Below are positions 8,775 through 20,157 of a stretch of 46,302 bases of DNA, in pieces. The notes beneath the pieces were generated by a model. It was not told the origin of the DNA and did no database searches. It was given only the letters and a program-made list of their open reading frames with translations. A program made the position numbers and the translations under genes. Each line of letters begins with the position of its first letter. Positions within the stretch are counted from its first letter, which is position 1. The stretch comes from Erysipelothrix sp. (GTDB lineage: Bacteria; Bacillota_I; Bacilli_A; Erysipelotrichales; Erysipelotrichaceae): the NCBI GenBank assembly GCA_012728555.1, contig JAAYEW010000128.1, positions 1 through 46,302 of the forward strand, in the 5' to 3' direction.

Positions 8775-11591
8775 TTATAGCACTTTCTTTAAATAGAATC
8801 CAGTGTAACTTTCATCAACACTCGCTATTTTTTCAGGAGTTCCAGTCGCAATGATGGTTCCTCCATTTTCTCCACCCTCAGGACCTAAGTCAATAATGTG
8901 GTCGGCACTTTTTATTATATCTAAATTGTGTTCAATCACAAGAACAGTGTCTCCATTATCTACAATTCTTTCTAATACTTCGATTAGTTTTGAGACATCG
9001 TAGGAATGAAGTCCAGTTGTTGGTTCATCCAAAATAAAGAGGGTTTTACCGGTCGCAATTTTTTGAAGTTCGCTCGCTAGCTTAACACGTTGAGCTTCAC
9101 CTCCAGATAACGATGTCGACGATTGTCCAAGTTTAATATATCCTAAACCAACGTCAAAGAGGGTTTTAAGTTTATTAGAGATCGAAGGCATCGCATCAAA
9201 GAACTCTACCGCTTCCTCTACTGTCATCTCTAAAACATCATAAATGTTTTTCTCTTTATATGTTACTAATAGCGTCTGATCATTGTAACGACGGCCATGA
9301 CACTCTTCACACTCGACATAGATATCTGGTAAAAAGTGCATTGAAATTCGTTTCACTCCATCTCCTTGGCATACTTCACATCGTCCTCCTTTAACATTAA
9401 ACGAGAAGCGTGATTTATCGAACCCTAACATTTTGGCATCGATTGTACTCGCAAAGAGATCTCTAATTTGATCAAAAACACCAGTGTATGTGACCGGATT
9501 TGATCGAGGTGTACGACCTATCGGTTGTTGATCAATAACAACTAATTTATCGATATTTTCTAGTCCTTCAATTGCTTTAACTTTTCCTGGCTTAACATGA
9601 GCTCTTTTAAAAGCAACCATGACTCCATTGGCTAAAACATCGTTGACTAAACTCGATTTCCCTGAACCTGAAACCCCGGTTACGACAACTAACTTCCCTA
9701 AAGGAATATCTACGTTCACATTTTTTAAGTTGTTTTGAGCTGCTTTTTTAATCTTGATAAACTTTCCATTTCCTTTACGACGAAGTGTTGGAACAGCAAT
9801 TTTAAGCTTGCCACTTAAATATTGACCGGTAATTGAATCTGGTGTATTCATGATGACATCAATTGGCCCATTCGCAATAACTTCTCCACCATGGATTCCT
9901 GCATACGGTCCAATATCAACAATCCAATCCGCTTGCATCATCGTCTCTTCATCGTGTTCTACAACAATGAGTGAGTTCCCTAAGTCTCTCATTTCTTTTA
10001 AGGCATTAATAAGTTTTTGATTATCTTTTTGATGCAAACCAATCGATGGTTCATCCAATACATACAGCACCCCCGATAGTTGTGATCCAATTTGATTCGC
10101 TAAACGAATACGTTGTGCTTCTCCACCTGAGAGTGTTCCGGCTAAACGATCAAGGGTTAAATACTCAAGACCAACATTTCTTAAAAAAGAAAGGCGATCA
10201 ATAATTTCTTTTATAATTAAACGGGATATTTCTTGTTGGGTTCTCGATAATTCTAATTGATGAATACAATCGATCATTTCAACAACACTTTGTTGTGTTA
10301 ACTCAGAAATACTCTTCATCCCTACTTTGACACTGAGTGCTTTTTCGTTAAGTCTTAATCCTTGACAACTTTGGCAGGTTTGAGTAGACATAAAACCACT
10401 AACCCATTCTTTATAAAATGATGACTGGGTTTCTTCATAACGACGTTCTATCAGTTTTCCAATGCCTTCAATAAATTGAGTCTTTTTATAATGATTCCCT
10501 CCACGAGAACTCAGTTCATATGTAATTGGCTCTTTGGATCCATTAATCACAATATCGAATTCTTTTTTTGTCAACTGATTGATTGGTTTTGATTTATCAA
10601 TGTTGTAATGACTTAAAAGCTTATCAAACACTTGCCACTCAATATTCTCAGTATTAACTGTGTTTTTAAAGTAACGAATCGCTCCATCATTGATTGATTC
10701 AGTTGGATTAGGAATCAACAAGTCGGTATCAAGATGTTGGGTTTCTCCAATTCCTTTACATGTATCACAAGCTCCTAGTGGAGCATTGAATGAAAATAAT
10801 CTGGGTTCTAAATGTTCTACAGAAAAGCCACATTCTGGACAAGAGTGATTGGCTGAAAACTGAATTTCTTTGTTGCCAACAAGGATAACGACTAGTCCTG
10901 CTGAAAGTTTCAGTGCTGTTTCAATAGAATCGGTGAGCCTGGTATCGATCCCTTCTTTGAGGATAAGACGGTCTATAACAACATCGATGTCATGGCGTAA
11001 GTTTTTGTCTAACATTGACACTTCATCAACTAATTTAATATCATTGTCGATACGAACTCGAACAAAACCATCTTTTGATAAGTTCTCTAACAATTCTTTG
11101 TGAGTGCCTTTTTTGTTTCTGATAATCGGAGCTAAGATGCTTAATCGTGAGCCTTCCTCTTCTTCATGAATTCTTGTTACCATTTGAGCTGGTGTTTGAG
11201 ACGTAATTTCGATATTGTGTATCGGACAATAGGCAACACCAATGCGAGCATATAGTAGTCTCAAGTAGTCATAAATTTCAGTAACTGTCCCTACTGTAGA
11301 ACGAGGGTTATTGTGAGTGGTTTTTTGATCGATAGCAATTGCAGGCGAAAGACCTTCGATACTTTCGACATCCGGTTTTTCAGTATTTCCTAAGAATTGA
11401 CGAGCATATGTAGACAGTGATTCAACATAACGACGTTGCCCTTCCGCATAAATCGTATCAAAAGCTAGCGACGTTTTGCCTGAGCCCGATAGTCCAGTCA
11501 TAATCACGAGTTTATCCTTAGGGATTTCTAGGCTAATGTTTTTTAGGTTATTAACCTTTGCCCCTTTTATAATTAATTTATCTTTTGCCAT
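8775..11591 (-). CDS. uvrA: excinuclease ABC subunit A
   Basis: Two ABC cassettes ([29 protein letters not shown]), CPECGFS...CDTCKG zinc motifs. Confidence 0.98.
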   Translation of the reverse strand: MAKDKLIIKGAKVNNLKNISLEIPKDKLVIMTGLSGSGKTSLAFDTIYAEGQRRYVESLSTYARQFLGNTEKPDVESIEGLSPAIAIDQKTTHNNPRSTVGTVTEIYDYLRLLYARIGVAYCPIHNIEITSQTPAQMVTRIHEEEEGSRLSILAPIIRNKKGTHKELLENLSKDGFVRVRIDNDIKLVDEVSMLDKNLRHDIDVVIDRLILKEGIDTRLTDSIETALKLSAGLVVILVGNKEIQFSANHSCPECGFSVEHLEPRLFSFNAPLGACDTCKGIGETQHLDTDLLIPNPTESINDGAIRYFKNTVNTENIEWQVFDKLLSHYNIDKSKPINQLTKKEFDIVINGSKEPITYELSSRGGNHYKKTQFIEGIGKLIERRYEETQSSFYKEWVSGFMSTQTCQSCQGLRLNEKALSVKVGMKSISELTQQSVVEMIDCIHQLELSRTQQEISRLIIKEIIDRLSFLRNVGLEYLTLDRLAGTLSGGEAQRIRLANQIGSQLSGVLYVLDEPSIGLHQKDNQKLINALKEMRDLGNSLIVVEHDEETMMQADWIVDIGPYAGIHGGEVIANGPIDVIMNTPDSITGQYLSGKLKIAVPTLRRKGNGKFIKIKKAAQNNLKNVNVDIPLGKLVVVTGVSGSGKSSLVNDVLANGVMVAFKRAHVKPGKVKAIEGLENIDKLVVIDQQPIGRTPRSNPVTYTGVFDQIRDLFASTIDAKMLGFDKSRFSFNVKGGRCEVCQGDGVKRISMHFLPDIYVECEECHGRRYNDQTLLVTYKEKNIYDVLEMTVEEAVEFFDAMPSISNKLKTLFDVGLGYIKLGQSSTSLSGGEAQRVKLASELQKIATGKTLFILDEPTTGLHSYDVSKLIEVLERIVDNGDTVLVIEHNLDIIKSADHIIDLGPEGGENGGTIIATGTPEKIASVDESYTGFYLKKVL

Positions 11592-11598
11592 AATTCCT

Positions 11599-13572
11599 CT
11601 AATTTTCTAATTCTACAATAATGTCACGGAGTTCAGCAGCTCTCTCAAAATCAAGGACTCTAGCTGCTTCACGCATTTCTTGGCGAAGATTTTCAAGCAT
11701 CTTTTCTTTCTCTTTCTTATTCTTCTTAAGTTTCTTACTCATGTATTGAAGTGACATTTCTTTAGTTTCTTTACTATGGATTGCATCTCTAATCTCTTTT
11801 TTAATGGTCATAGGGATTAATCCATGGTGCTTGTTGTGGGCTTCTTGAATCGTCCGACGACGTTTCGTTTCATTAATAGCATATTCCATCGAATCTGTCA
11901 TTTTATCTGCATACATGATTACTTTTCCGTTAACATTCCGTGCTGCTCGTCCTATTATCTGTACCAGCGATCGTTTCGAACGTAAGAATCCTTCTTTGTC
12001 TGCATCCAGAATAATGATTAAACTGACTTCAGGTAAGTCGAGTCCTTCTCTTAACAAGTTTATTCCCACTAACACATCAATTTTACCTTTTCTTAAATCA
12101 CGTAATATATCAATTCGTTCTAAGGTTTTTGTTTCATGATGGAGATACCCAACTTTTAGATTCAATTTCTTTAAGTGGGCTGTTAAATCCTCTGCCATCG
12201 AAACTGTTAGCGTTGTTATCAAGACGCGTTCGTCTTTATTAATTCGTTCTCTAATTTCATGAATGAGATCATCAATCTGACCTTCTGTTTTTCTGACTTC
12301 AATTTCCGGATCAATTAGTCCAGTCGGACGAATGATTTGTTCGATTACTTCATTGTTTGCTAACTCAACTTCGTAATCACCAGGAGTGGCAGAAACATAG
12401 ATTGCTTGATTAATACAACCACTGAACTCTTCAAAAGTCATTGGACGATTATTGAGTGCACTTGGCAGTCTAAAACCATATTCAACCAAGTTTAGTTTCC
12501 TTGCCCTATCTCCATTATACATGCCTCTAACCTGAGGTAAAGAAGCATGACTTTCATCGACAACTAATAAAAAGTCTTCTGGAAAATAATCAAACAAATT
12601 AAAAGGTCTTTGATCCGATGTGCGACCATCAATATGTTGTGAGTAATTTTCGATTCCGCTACAGATACCTAGTTCGCGTAATGATTCTAAGTCATAGCGG
12701 GTTCTTTGTTCTAATCGTTGTGCTTCTAGAAGCTTATTTTGACTCTTCAGTTCAATTAATCTTTCTTCAAGTTCAGCTTCTATCTTGTTACAAGCAACTA
12801 AAATATCTTCTTTTTTGCGGGCATACTCATTCGCAGGAAAAATATTGTAAACTGTAAAGACATTGCGGACAACACCTGTTAAAGGATCAACTTCGCTAAT
12901 TCTTTCAATTTCATCCCCAAACATTTCTATCCGGACGGTACGATCATCACTGTAACCTAATGTTACCTCAATAACATCGCCTCTGACTCGAAAGGTTCCT
13001 CGTTTTTGTTCTAAGTCGTTGCGTTTGTATTGACGATTCACCAGTTCTTTTAAAAGTTCTTGTCGACTTAAAATATCCCCAACTCTAATGACGTATAACA
13101 TGTCTTTGTACAAAGATGGATCACTCGACCCATAGATACAGGCAACAGAAGCAACGATGATGGTGTCTCTGCGTTGTAAGACAGCATTGAGTGCTGCTAA
13201 ACGTAACATATCTAATTCTTCATTGATCATTGAAGATTTTTCAATATAGGTATCTGTTCGAGGCATGTAGGCTTCTGGTTGATAATAATCGAAGTTAGAG
13301 ACAAAATACTCGACACGATTGTTTGGGAAAAACGATTTAAATTCAGAATAGAGTTGACCTGCTAACGTTTTGTTATGAGCAAAAACCAAGGTCGGTTTAT
13401 TGACCTTGGCGATAACTTGTGAAATAGTATAAGTTTTTCCAGTACCAGTTGCGCCTAATAATACTTGATGCTTTTTATTTTCTTGTAATCCTTTAACAAG
13501 TTGTTCGATTGCTTTGGGTTGATCGCCTTGAGGCGAGTATTCAGATACTAACTGAAATTTTGGTGAACTCAT
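11599..13572 (-). CDS. uvrB: excinuclease ABC subunit B
   Basis: [12 protein letters not shown], beta-hairpin [18 protein letters not shown]-terminal UVR domain. Confidence 0.98.
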   Translation of the reverse strand: MSSPKFQLVSEYSPQGDQPKAIEQLVKGLQENKKHQVLLGATGTGKTYTISQVIAKVNKPTLVFAHNKTLAGQLYSEFKSFFPNNRVEYFVSNFDYYQPEAYMPRTDTYIEKSSMINEELDMLRLAALNAVLQRRDTIIVASVACIYGSSDPSLYKDMLYVIRVGDILSRQELLKELVNRQYKRNDLEQKRGTFRVRGDVIEVTLGYSDDRTVRIEMFGDEIERISEVDPLTGVVRNVFTVYNIFPANEYARKKEDILVACNKIEAELEERLIELKSQNKLLEAQRLEQRTRYDLESLRELGICSGIENYSQHIDGRTSDQRPFNLFDYFPEDFLLVVDESHASLPQVRGMYNGDRARKLNLVEYGFRLPSALNNRPMTFEEFSGCINQAIYVSATPGDYEVELANNEVIEQIIRPTGLIDPEIEVRKTEGQIDDLIHEIRERINKDERVLITTLTVSMAEDLTAHLKKLNLKVGYLHHETKTLERIDILRDLRKGKIDVLVGINLLREGLDLPEVSLIIILDADKEGFLRSKRSLVQIIGRAARNVNGKVIMYADKMTDSMEYAINETKRRRTIQEAHNKHHGLIPMTIKKEIRDAIHSKETKEMSLQYMSKKLKKNKKEKEKMLENLRQEMREAARVLDFERAAELRDIIVELEN

Positions 13573-15071
13573 TGTAGATACTCGATTGCTTCAGACAATT
13601 GAAGATCATGTTTTTCTCGATTTATGTTCCATTCTCTTTGAATTGCTGCTGAAAGCTGAGAAATAGTTTCATTTGTAATGGTTGGATTGACTGGAATCTT
13701 TCTATTTTCTTGAAATGTTTTTAAGGAGTTTTCTGTTGCTAGTGAATAATACCCATCGGTGCGATCTGGATTATATCCTAAGAAATCTAGAGCTTTTTGA
13801 ACATATTCAATCGCATCAGAAACATCATCCAATTTATAGTTGAATGGTTCTTCATCTTCTTTTTGAAGTGGTATTGCGTGGTAAAAAACTTCATGTAATT
13901 TCACCTCAATCGTTGGTTCAATTCCTAATTTATGAATTCGTTCACCATTAGGGCCTAACCATTGCGCTGCAGTGTACTTGAGAGCATACCCTTGTGATAA
14001 ATCTTCTGTCATTTGAACCGTACCTTTTCCAAAGGTTTTTGTTCCAATCACGTCGATGTTTAAGTTATCGTGTAATGCTGCTACAAGTACTTCTGAAGCT
14101 GATGCGGAACCTTCATTCGCAAGTAAGACAATTTTTTCGAAATTTGCATAATTGTTCCCAGATGCTTTGGTTTGATTTATCAATCCCAATACATCCTCTT
14201 GTTGTAGTATGACTTGCCCTTTGGTTAAAAAGAAAGAAGCTATTTGGTTGAGTGCACTTAAATAGCCACCACCATTATCACGCACATCGATAATAATCTT
14301 GTTTACTTTTTGTTCTGTGAACATGTCTAAGTTGTATTTTACTTCACTCCCACTGTTTAAACCAAAGGAATCTATTTCTAATAGACCAATTTCGTCGTTA
14401 ACAAGAGAAGCAAAGACAGTCTGATTCACTTGACCACGAGAAATGTCTAACTTTACTATCACATTGTCTCGTTTGAATTCTATGACAACTTTCGTGTTTT
14501 CTTCGCCACGAACCAAAGCACTGATATCTTCTGAGGACATACCAACAACGGATTGATTGTCTACCGTCCAAAAGATATCTCCAGCCATGACTCCGGCTTT
14601 TTCTGCAGGGGAGTTTCTAAAAACATTTTTAACAATACTATAGTCATCGACTTGATAATACTGTACTCCAATTCCTACAAAGTTTTGATTAATTGCTTCT
14701 TCAAACGCTTGTTTTTCTTCAGGAGTCATATAATCGGTATATGGATCTCCGTTTTGTTCTAACATCCCTATAATTGCGTTATCCACTAGTTCAACCGTTG
14801 GATTTTCCATGTCTTTTGAGAAATACCAACGATTCTTGAGAATACTGAGAACAGTGTTAAAGCGTTTCATCGATTCTGATGATAGGTTTTCGGTTGGTGT
14901 ATTTGAAGTGATTGTTGGATTAGCTGCTTTCGCAAAAATAAATCCAGACCCAAAGGATAACAACATCGCAACTAAAACACCAAGAATAATCAATCGCTTT
15001 TGTTTTCTTTTTCGTTGTTCATCTGGCCATAAATGTTTTTCTAATTTTATATTTACTTTGTTGTTATCCAT
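13569..15071 (-). CDS. ctpB: S41 C-terminal processing peptidase with PDZ and C-terminal peptidoglycan-binding-like domain
   Basis: PDZ region ([20 protein letters not shown]), S41 motifs ([32 protein letters not shown]), N-terminal TM, C-terminal [28 protein letters not shown]. Confidence 0.9.
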   Translation of the reverse strand: MDNNKVNIKLEKHLWPDEQRKRKQKRLIILGVLVAMLLSFGSGFIFAKAANPTITSNTPTENLSSESMKRFNTVLSILKNRWYFSKDMENPTVELVDNAIIGMLEQNGDPYTDYMTPEEKQAFEEAINQNFVGIGVQYYQVDDYSIVKNVFRNSPAEKAGVMAGDIFWTVDNQSVVGMSSEDISALVRGEENTKVVIEFKRDNVIVKLDISRGQVNQTVFASLVNDEIGLLEIDSFGLNSGSEVKYNLDMFTEQKVNKIIIDVRDNGGGYLSALNQIASFFLTKGQVILQQEDVLGLINQTKASGNNYANFEKIVLLANEGSASASEVLVAALHDNLNIDVIGTKTFGKGTVQMTEDLSQGYALKYTAAQWLGPNGERIHKLGIEPTIEVKLHEVFYHAIPLQKEDEEPFNYKLDDVSDAIEYVQKALDFLGYNPDRTDGYYSLATENSLKTFQENRKIPVNPTITNETISQLSAAIQREWNINREKHDLQLSEAIEYLQ

Positions 15072-15086
15072 ATTTTCCTCCTAAAC

Positions 15087-16616
15087 TTAGTAGCTTGCTC
15101 CTACTTTAAATCCATACCAAGTTTGTGGATTAACACGACATGGTGCTTGATTTCCACGGTTTTCACAAGCCCACGAGAGATCCATCCATTGTCCATTTGG
15201 TGTAAAATTAAGCGTTCCACTCCATGTTTCTAAAAACTGATCCAATGGTTTATTGGATACATAAATAATTTCATGATGTAAGTGGGGTCCTGTCGAGCTG
15301 CCTGAAGACCCTAAAGTACCGAGTTGTTGTCCTTTTGTAACTACTTGTCCTTGGCGCACATTGACAGATTGCATATGGGCATAAAGTAATGAATATAACT
15401 TATTGTTCATACTATAGAGAACTTGAACCTTGTTACCTCCACCATAACCACACATATTTCCTAAATAACCCCAAGTAGGGCATCCTGTATTGGTATTGAT
15501 TACGATACCAGGTCCTGTTGCGACAATCGGTGTCCCCATCGATGCAGCAATATCTACACCATAGTGAACATTACCAAAGGTGCTTCCTTGGAAACTTCCT
15601 GGATAATACCATGCTCCAGCAGTTACTCTGAAATTACCATTCACTGGTTAGATCCACCCGCTTCCTGATCCTTGAAGGACATCGGATGGTACAGGAGGAG
15701 GTGTCGGTTTTGGTTTGTTTGCTTCTGCTGCTTTTCGTTCTGCTTCAAGTCTTTCTTGTTCAGCTTTCTTACGAGCTGCTTCTAACTCTTGTTTGTAAGT
15801 CGCTAGTCCGCTTTTAATCGTATTCAGACTTTTTGCTTGATTGGCTTTATTATCTTCTAGAGCTGCTTGTTGTGCTAATAGTTGTGCTTCTTGTTCACGG
15901 TAAGTAACAATTAATTTGTCTAATCCTGCTTTAGCGATTTCGAGTCCTTTTTTCAGTTCAGTCACACTGTGAAGACTATCTTGCAAAACAACTTGTTGTC
16001 GTTGTACTTCAACTTTGTCGTCATTCAATTGAACAACTACTTTCTCGTATTCATTCATCAGATCTTGATCTTGTTGATTAATTCGAGAAATAATATCAGC
16101 ATTTCTTTGCATTTCAGTGTAGGATTGTGCACCAAAAATAAAATTAACCATGTTGTTCACAAATAAATCGGATTGTTTTGCTAACATTCTTGAACGAATT
16201 TCTTCATCAATTCGGCTAATTTCTGCTTCACTTTCTTTTATCTGTACTTCTAAATCAGCAATATTGTTTTCAACAACGACAATTTGATTTTCAAGAGAAA
16301 CGATATCTTTTTCAGCTTGTTCAATTTCTTGTTGTTTGTTTTTGGCTTGTTCAAGATACGTTTGAAGATTAGCTTTGATGTCTTCAATCGAATTTGCGGT
16401 TGACTTTAAATCTTTCGATAACTTATCTAGTTTTCGATTCACATAGCCTTGGTATTGATTACACGTTTCTTGCGAGTCTTTTGTAATTTTGGTACTACAG
16501 AGTTTACGGTAATAGTCTTCATTGGCGTCAAACTCACTATCAGTAATCGCACGGATACTGCGAGGCATAACCAAAGATAATACGACCATCAAAACAAGTA
16601 ACATAATTTTTTTCAT
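15087..16616 (-). pseudogene. EnvC/CwlO-type coiled-coil M23 peptidase interrupted by one in-frame TAA at 15648-15650
   Basis: ORFs 15648..16628 (signal peptide plus coiled coil) and 15087..15644 (M23: HYGVDIAASMGTPI, HLHHEI) are in the same frame. Junction reads GSGWI-TAA-PVNGNFRVTAGAWYYPG. Total span is exactly 510 codons from ATG at 16616. Confidence 0.8.
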
Positions 16617-17497
16617 TATCGCACCCACCTTAAATTTCTAGTGACAGAAATAAAACTTCCGATTAATCCAACAGAGACAGAGGTTATCAAAATAATTACT
16701 GAAATCTCATAAACCATTGGAACGGCTGGTGTAATTTGAAATAAGCCAAAGATTGTAGAATCTGCTAGCTTATTTACTAAATAATCATATCCAAAAACAA
16801 TAATAACAATCGGAATAATGGATCCAAAGATACCAATCAGAATTCCTTCGATCAAAAATGGTGATCGAATAAAGTTATTCGTTGCTCCGACGATTCGCAT
16901 AATTTCGATTTCATCTTGTCTTGAATAAATTGATAACTTTATTGTATTCGAAATCAGAAAAACAGCAAGTAGTGTTAGAGCAATAACAAAGGCAGAACCA
17001 CCGGTTCTTAACATATTTAAGCTATCTAACAAGTTGTTAGTCGCATCTCCTCCATCCATTACTTCAAAGGCCCATTGAGCGCTTTTAACTTTGTTTGATA
17101 CTTCTTCTAAATAACGCCCATCCGTTACGTAAATTAAATACCCATCGAGCAATGGATTATTTTCTTTGAATCGTTCGTAAGCGTCGCCATAGGTTGCTAT
17201 ATATTGTTCAAGTGCATCTTCTTTTGTTATCTCTTGAATGCGTGAAACTCCTGTTATTTGTTTAATTTCTTCTTCAATTTGTGGTTTTTCATTTTCATAA
17301 TCAGCTTTAATAGATACCCAAATATCAATATTGCCCTCAATATTTTTAGTTGTACTATTAATATTGTTAGTTAGAATCAGAATAATACCAAGAAATAACA
17401 TGGTGAAGGTGACGACTGCTATACTCGATAGAGATACAGAGAAGTGACGAAAAAAGCCAATAAAGCCTTCTTTTAAGGTTCTAAAAATTCGTCTCAT
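16616..17497 (-). CDS. ftsX: cell division protein FtsX
   Basis: Permease with LSIYSRQDEIEIMRIVGATNNFIRSPFLIEG; adjacent to ftsE. Confidence 0.95.
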   Translation of the reverse strand: MRRIFRTLKEGFIGFFRHFSVSLSSIAVVTFTMLFLGIILILTNNINSTTKNIEGNIDIWVSIKADYENEKPQIEEEIKQITGVSRIQEITKEDALEQYIATYGDAYERFKENNPLLDGYLIYVTDGRYLEEVSNKVKSAQWAFEVMDGGDATNNLLDSLNMLRTGGSAFVIALTLLAVFLISNTIKLSIYSRQDEIEIMRIVGATNNFIRSPFLIEGILIGIFGSIIPIVIIVFGYDYLVNKLADSTIFGLFQITPAVPMVYEISVIILITSVSVGLIGSFISVTRNLRWVR

Positions 17498-18176
17498 TTA
17501 GATACCCTCCTATATTTAAGTCAGCGACAACATGTCCTTCAGAAAGTACGATTGTTCTTTTCTTATAAAGATTGACAAGCGCTTCATCGTGAGTCACCAT
17601 AATGACTGTTGTGTTTTCTTCTTTATTGATTTTCTCTAAGAGTTCTATAATTTCTTTTGATTTCTCAGGGTCCAAGTTACCAGTTGGTTCATCCGCTATA
17701 AGGACGAAAGGCCGATTGGCAATAGCACGTGCGATTGCTACTCGTTGTTGTTGGCCACCAGATAATTGATTGGGATAAGAGGTTGATTTTTCAGAAAGGT
17801 CAACTAAAGAGAGTACTTCTCGAACTCTTTTTCTGATTAATTTTGATGGCATATTGACGACTTCTAGAGCAAACGCAACATTTTCGAATACCGTCTTACT
17901 TGGCAATAATTTAAAATCTTGATAGACCACACCTACATGACGTCTAAAATAAGGGATTTTCCCTCTTCTTATTTTCCCAACATCAACATCGTTGACTTTC
18001 ACTGAACCTGATGTTGGTTTTTCTTCAGCATCCATTAGTTTAATTAATGTAGATTTACCTGATCCAGTTTGACCAATAACATAGATAAACTCACCTTTTT
18101 TGACATGAAGATTCAAATCAAAAAGGGCATTAGTTCCATTTTTATACTTTTTGTAAACATTGTTAAAAACAATCAT
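17481..18176 (-). CDS. ftsE: cell division ATP-binding protein FtsE
   Basis: ABC ATPase [36 protein letters not shown]; upstream of ftsX. Confidence 0.95.
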   Translation of the reverse strand: MIVFNNVYKKYKNGTNALFDLNLHVKKGEFIYVIGQTGSGKSTLIKLMDAEEKPTSGSVKVNDVDVGKIRRGKIPYFRRHVGVVYQDFKLLPSKTVFENVAFALEVVNMPSKLIRKRVREVLSLVDLSEKSTSYPNQLSGGQQQRVAIARAIANRPFVLIADEPTGNLDPEKSKEIIELLEKINKEENTTVIMVTHDEALVNLYKKRTIVLSEGHVVADLNIGGYLNETNF

Positions 18177-18190
18177 TGTCGTTTCCTCTT

Positions 18191-19042
18191 CTAAATCTTG
18201 TACTCAAATGAGAAACCTTCCCCTTTGACTTCGGTTGCATCCGATACAATAAAAAATGCATTTGGATCGATACTTACAACTAAGTCATGTAATAACGGAT
18301 ACTGATTCGCAAACACTACTGTCAGTAGCATTGGTTTTTCATCCCCTGTAAAACCACCTTTTGCGGAAATAATCGTTGTCCCTCTATCTAATTCTTTTTG
18401 AATATTAAACAATATTGTTTGGTATTTGTCAGATATAATATATACCATTTTTGCGTGTTGTCCACCTGAAACAAGAACTTTGTCGACTGCGAACCCGGTT
18501 GTTACTACTGAAACCAAGCCGATTAACACAGCTTCAATTCCTCGGGTCCAAACACCGAGTACAATCGTTAATGCATCGATAATCATGACTAATGTAGATA
18601 ATTTTACATGAGTTACTTTGTGTAATATTAAAGCAGGTACATCCATACCTCCAGTACTAGCTCCTGTTTTAAAGACTAATCCAATGCCTATTCCAGCGAT
18701 AAGACCTGCGTACAACGAGGCTAAAACTGGGTCTATATTAATATGGATTGGGTAATCTAACAAGATAATCAGAAACAATGGATATAAAATAGCTGAAACA
18801 ACTGTTTTTATTGCAAATTCTTTACCTAGAAAAATTGCTCCTAAAATAAATGTCGTAACAACGATAATGTAAATTATCATTTCCTCACTGATATTGACCA
18901 GTGGTTGAATAGCAACTGCTACCCCGGCCATTCCTCCTGATAAAATTTTAAAAGGAATGATAAAATAAGCAACGGAACATACTAAAATAAAGTTTCCTAA
19001 AATTAGGTATATTGCATCTTTTAGTAAGGATGTTCTTTTCAT
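18191..19042 (-). CDS. YitT family membrane protein (YvjA-like)
   Basis: Multiple TM segments, GGMAGVAV, FKTGASTGGMDVPALILHK, C-terminal DUF2179-like region. Confidence 0.85.
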   Translation of the reverse strand: MKRTSLLKDAIYLILGNFILVCSVAYFIIPFKILSGGMAGVAVAIQPLVNISEEMIIYIIVVTTFILGAIFLGKEFAIKTVVSAILYPLFLIILLDYPIHINIDPVLASLYAGLIAGIGIGLVFKTGASTGGMDVPALILHKVTHVKLSTLVMIIDALTIVLGVWTRGIEAVLIGLVSVVTTGFAVDKVLVSGGQHAKMVYIISDKYQTILFNIQKELDRGTTIISAKGGFTGDEKPMLLTVVFANQYPLLHDLVVSIDPNAFFIVSDATEVKGEGFSFEYKI

Positions 19043-19054
19043 TTGTCGCTCCTT

Positions 19055-20156
19055 TTATTTTAAGTTTTGTTTTAAGTAACCTTGAATAAATGGGTCTATG
19101 TTGCCATCCATGACCGATTCGATATTCCCAACTTCTACTGAAGTGCGATTGTCTTTGACTAAAGTATATGGCATAAAGACATAACTTCTTATTTGAGATC
19201 CCCATTCAATATTCTTCTGCTCACCTTTTATGTCAGATATCTTTTGAGCTTGTTCTTGAATCTGAAGTTGAAGCAATTTTGACTTAATTAACTCCATTGC
19301 TTGCGCTTTGTTTTGTAGCTGCGATCTTTCTGATTGAACATGAACACTAATCCCAGTGGGAAGGTGTGTTATCCGCACAGCTGAATCTGTTTTATTGACA
19401 TGTTGTCCGCCTGCTCCAGAAGAGCGGTGAGTATCAATTTCTAGTTCATTGATATCAAGTTCCAGATCTGTATCATTTTCGATAACTGGCATGATATCGA
19501 CACTCGCAAAACTGGTGTGACGTCTGCCTGATGAATCAAATGGTGAAATGCGTACTAACCGATGAACACCTTTTTCTCCCTTCAAATAACCAAAGACGTA
19601 ATCGCCAGTTATAGAGAAAGTAACACTTTTTATTCCTGCCGCATCTCCTGGTAAATAATCAATAACTTCTACTTTATAGTCATGACGATTTGCCCAACGA
19701 GTATACATGCGGTACAGCATCTGTGCCCAGTCTTGACTTTCAGTTCCACCTGCTCCAGGGTGAATCTCGACAATAGCACTGTTGACATCGTATTCTCCAG
19801 AGAGTAAAACCTTAATTTCATAAGTATCAAAGTTTATAAGCTCATTCAGTATGTCTTGTTGAATCATTTCGAAAAGCTCTGGATCACTGTTGTGTCTTAG
19901 TTCGTCTAAAATTTGAGAGAATTCTTCAAATTTGGATTCAAGTGATTGTGACTCTTCAACCAAATTTTTCAATCGATTCATTGTTTTGATGGTTGTTTGT
20001 GCTTTCTGAGAATCGTTCCAAAAGGTCTCATGTAACATTTCTTGGGATAAATCTTCGATTTGTTGTTGTTTACCAGCTAAGTCAAAGAGACTCCTTTAAT
20101 TGGTTCAATTGATTGATTCTTTTAGCAACTTCATTTCTTAGTTCATTAAATTCCAT
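19055..20156 (-). CDS. prfB: peptide chain release factor 2, expressed by programmed +1 frameshift
   Basis: GGQHVNKTDSAVRI GGQ motif. Upstream ORF from ATG 20156: MEFNELRNEVAKRINQLNQLKESL, then CTT TGA C, then a +1 shift into DLAGKQQQIEDLSQEMLHETFWND. Confidence 0.96.
20081..20096 (-). promoter_or_regulatory. RF2 programmed frameshift site (SD-like AAGGAG TCT CTT TGA C)
   Basis: Minus strand reads AAGGAGTCTCTTTGAC with SD-like sequence 3 nt before CTT TGA. Confidence 0.95.
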
Positions 20157-20157
20157 A

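Noticed and set aside
18948-19205. ORF 18948..19205 and plus-strand ORFs inside uvrA, uvrB, secA, ctpB, nrdE and argS
   Set aside because: They are shadow ORFs overlapping well-supported genes and show no recognisable domain content.
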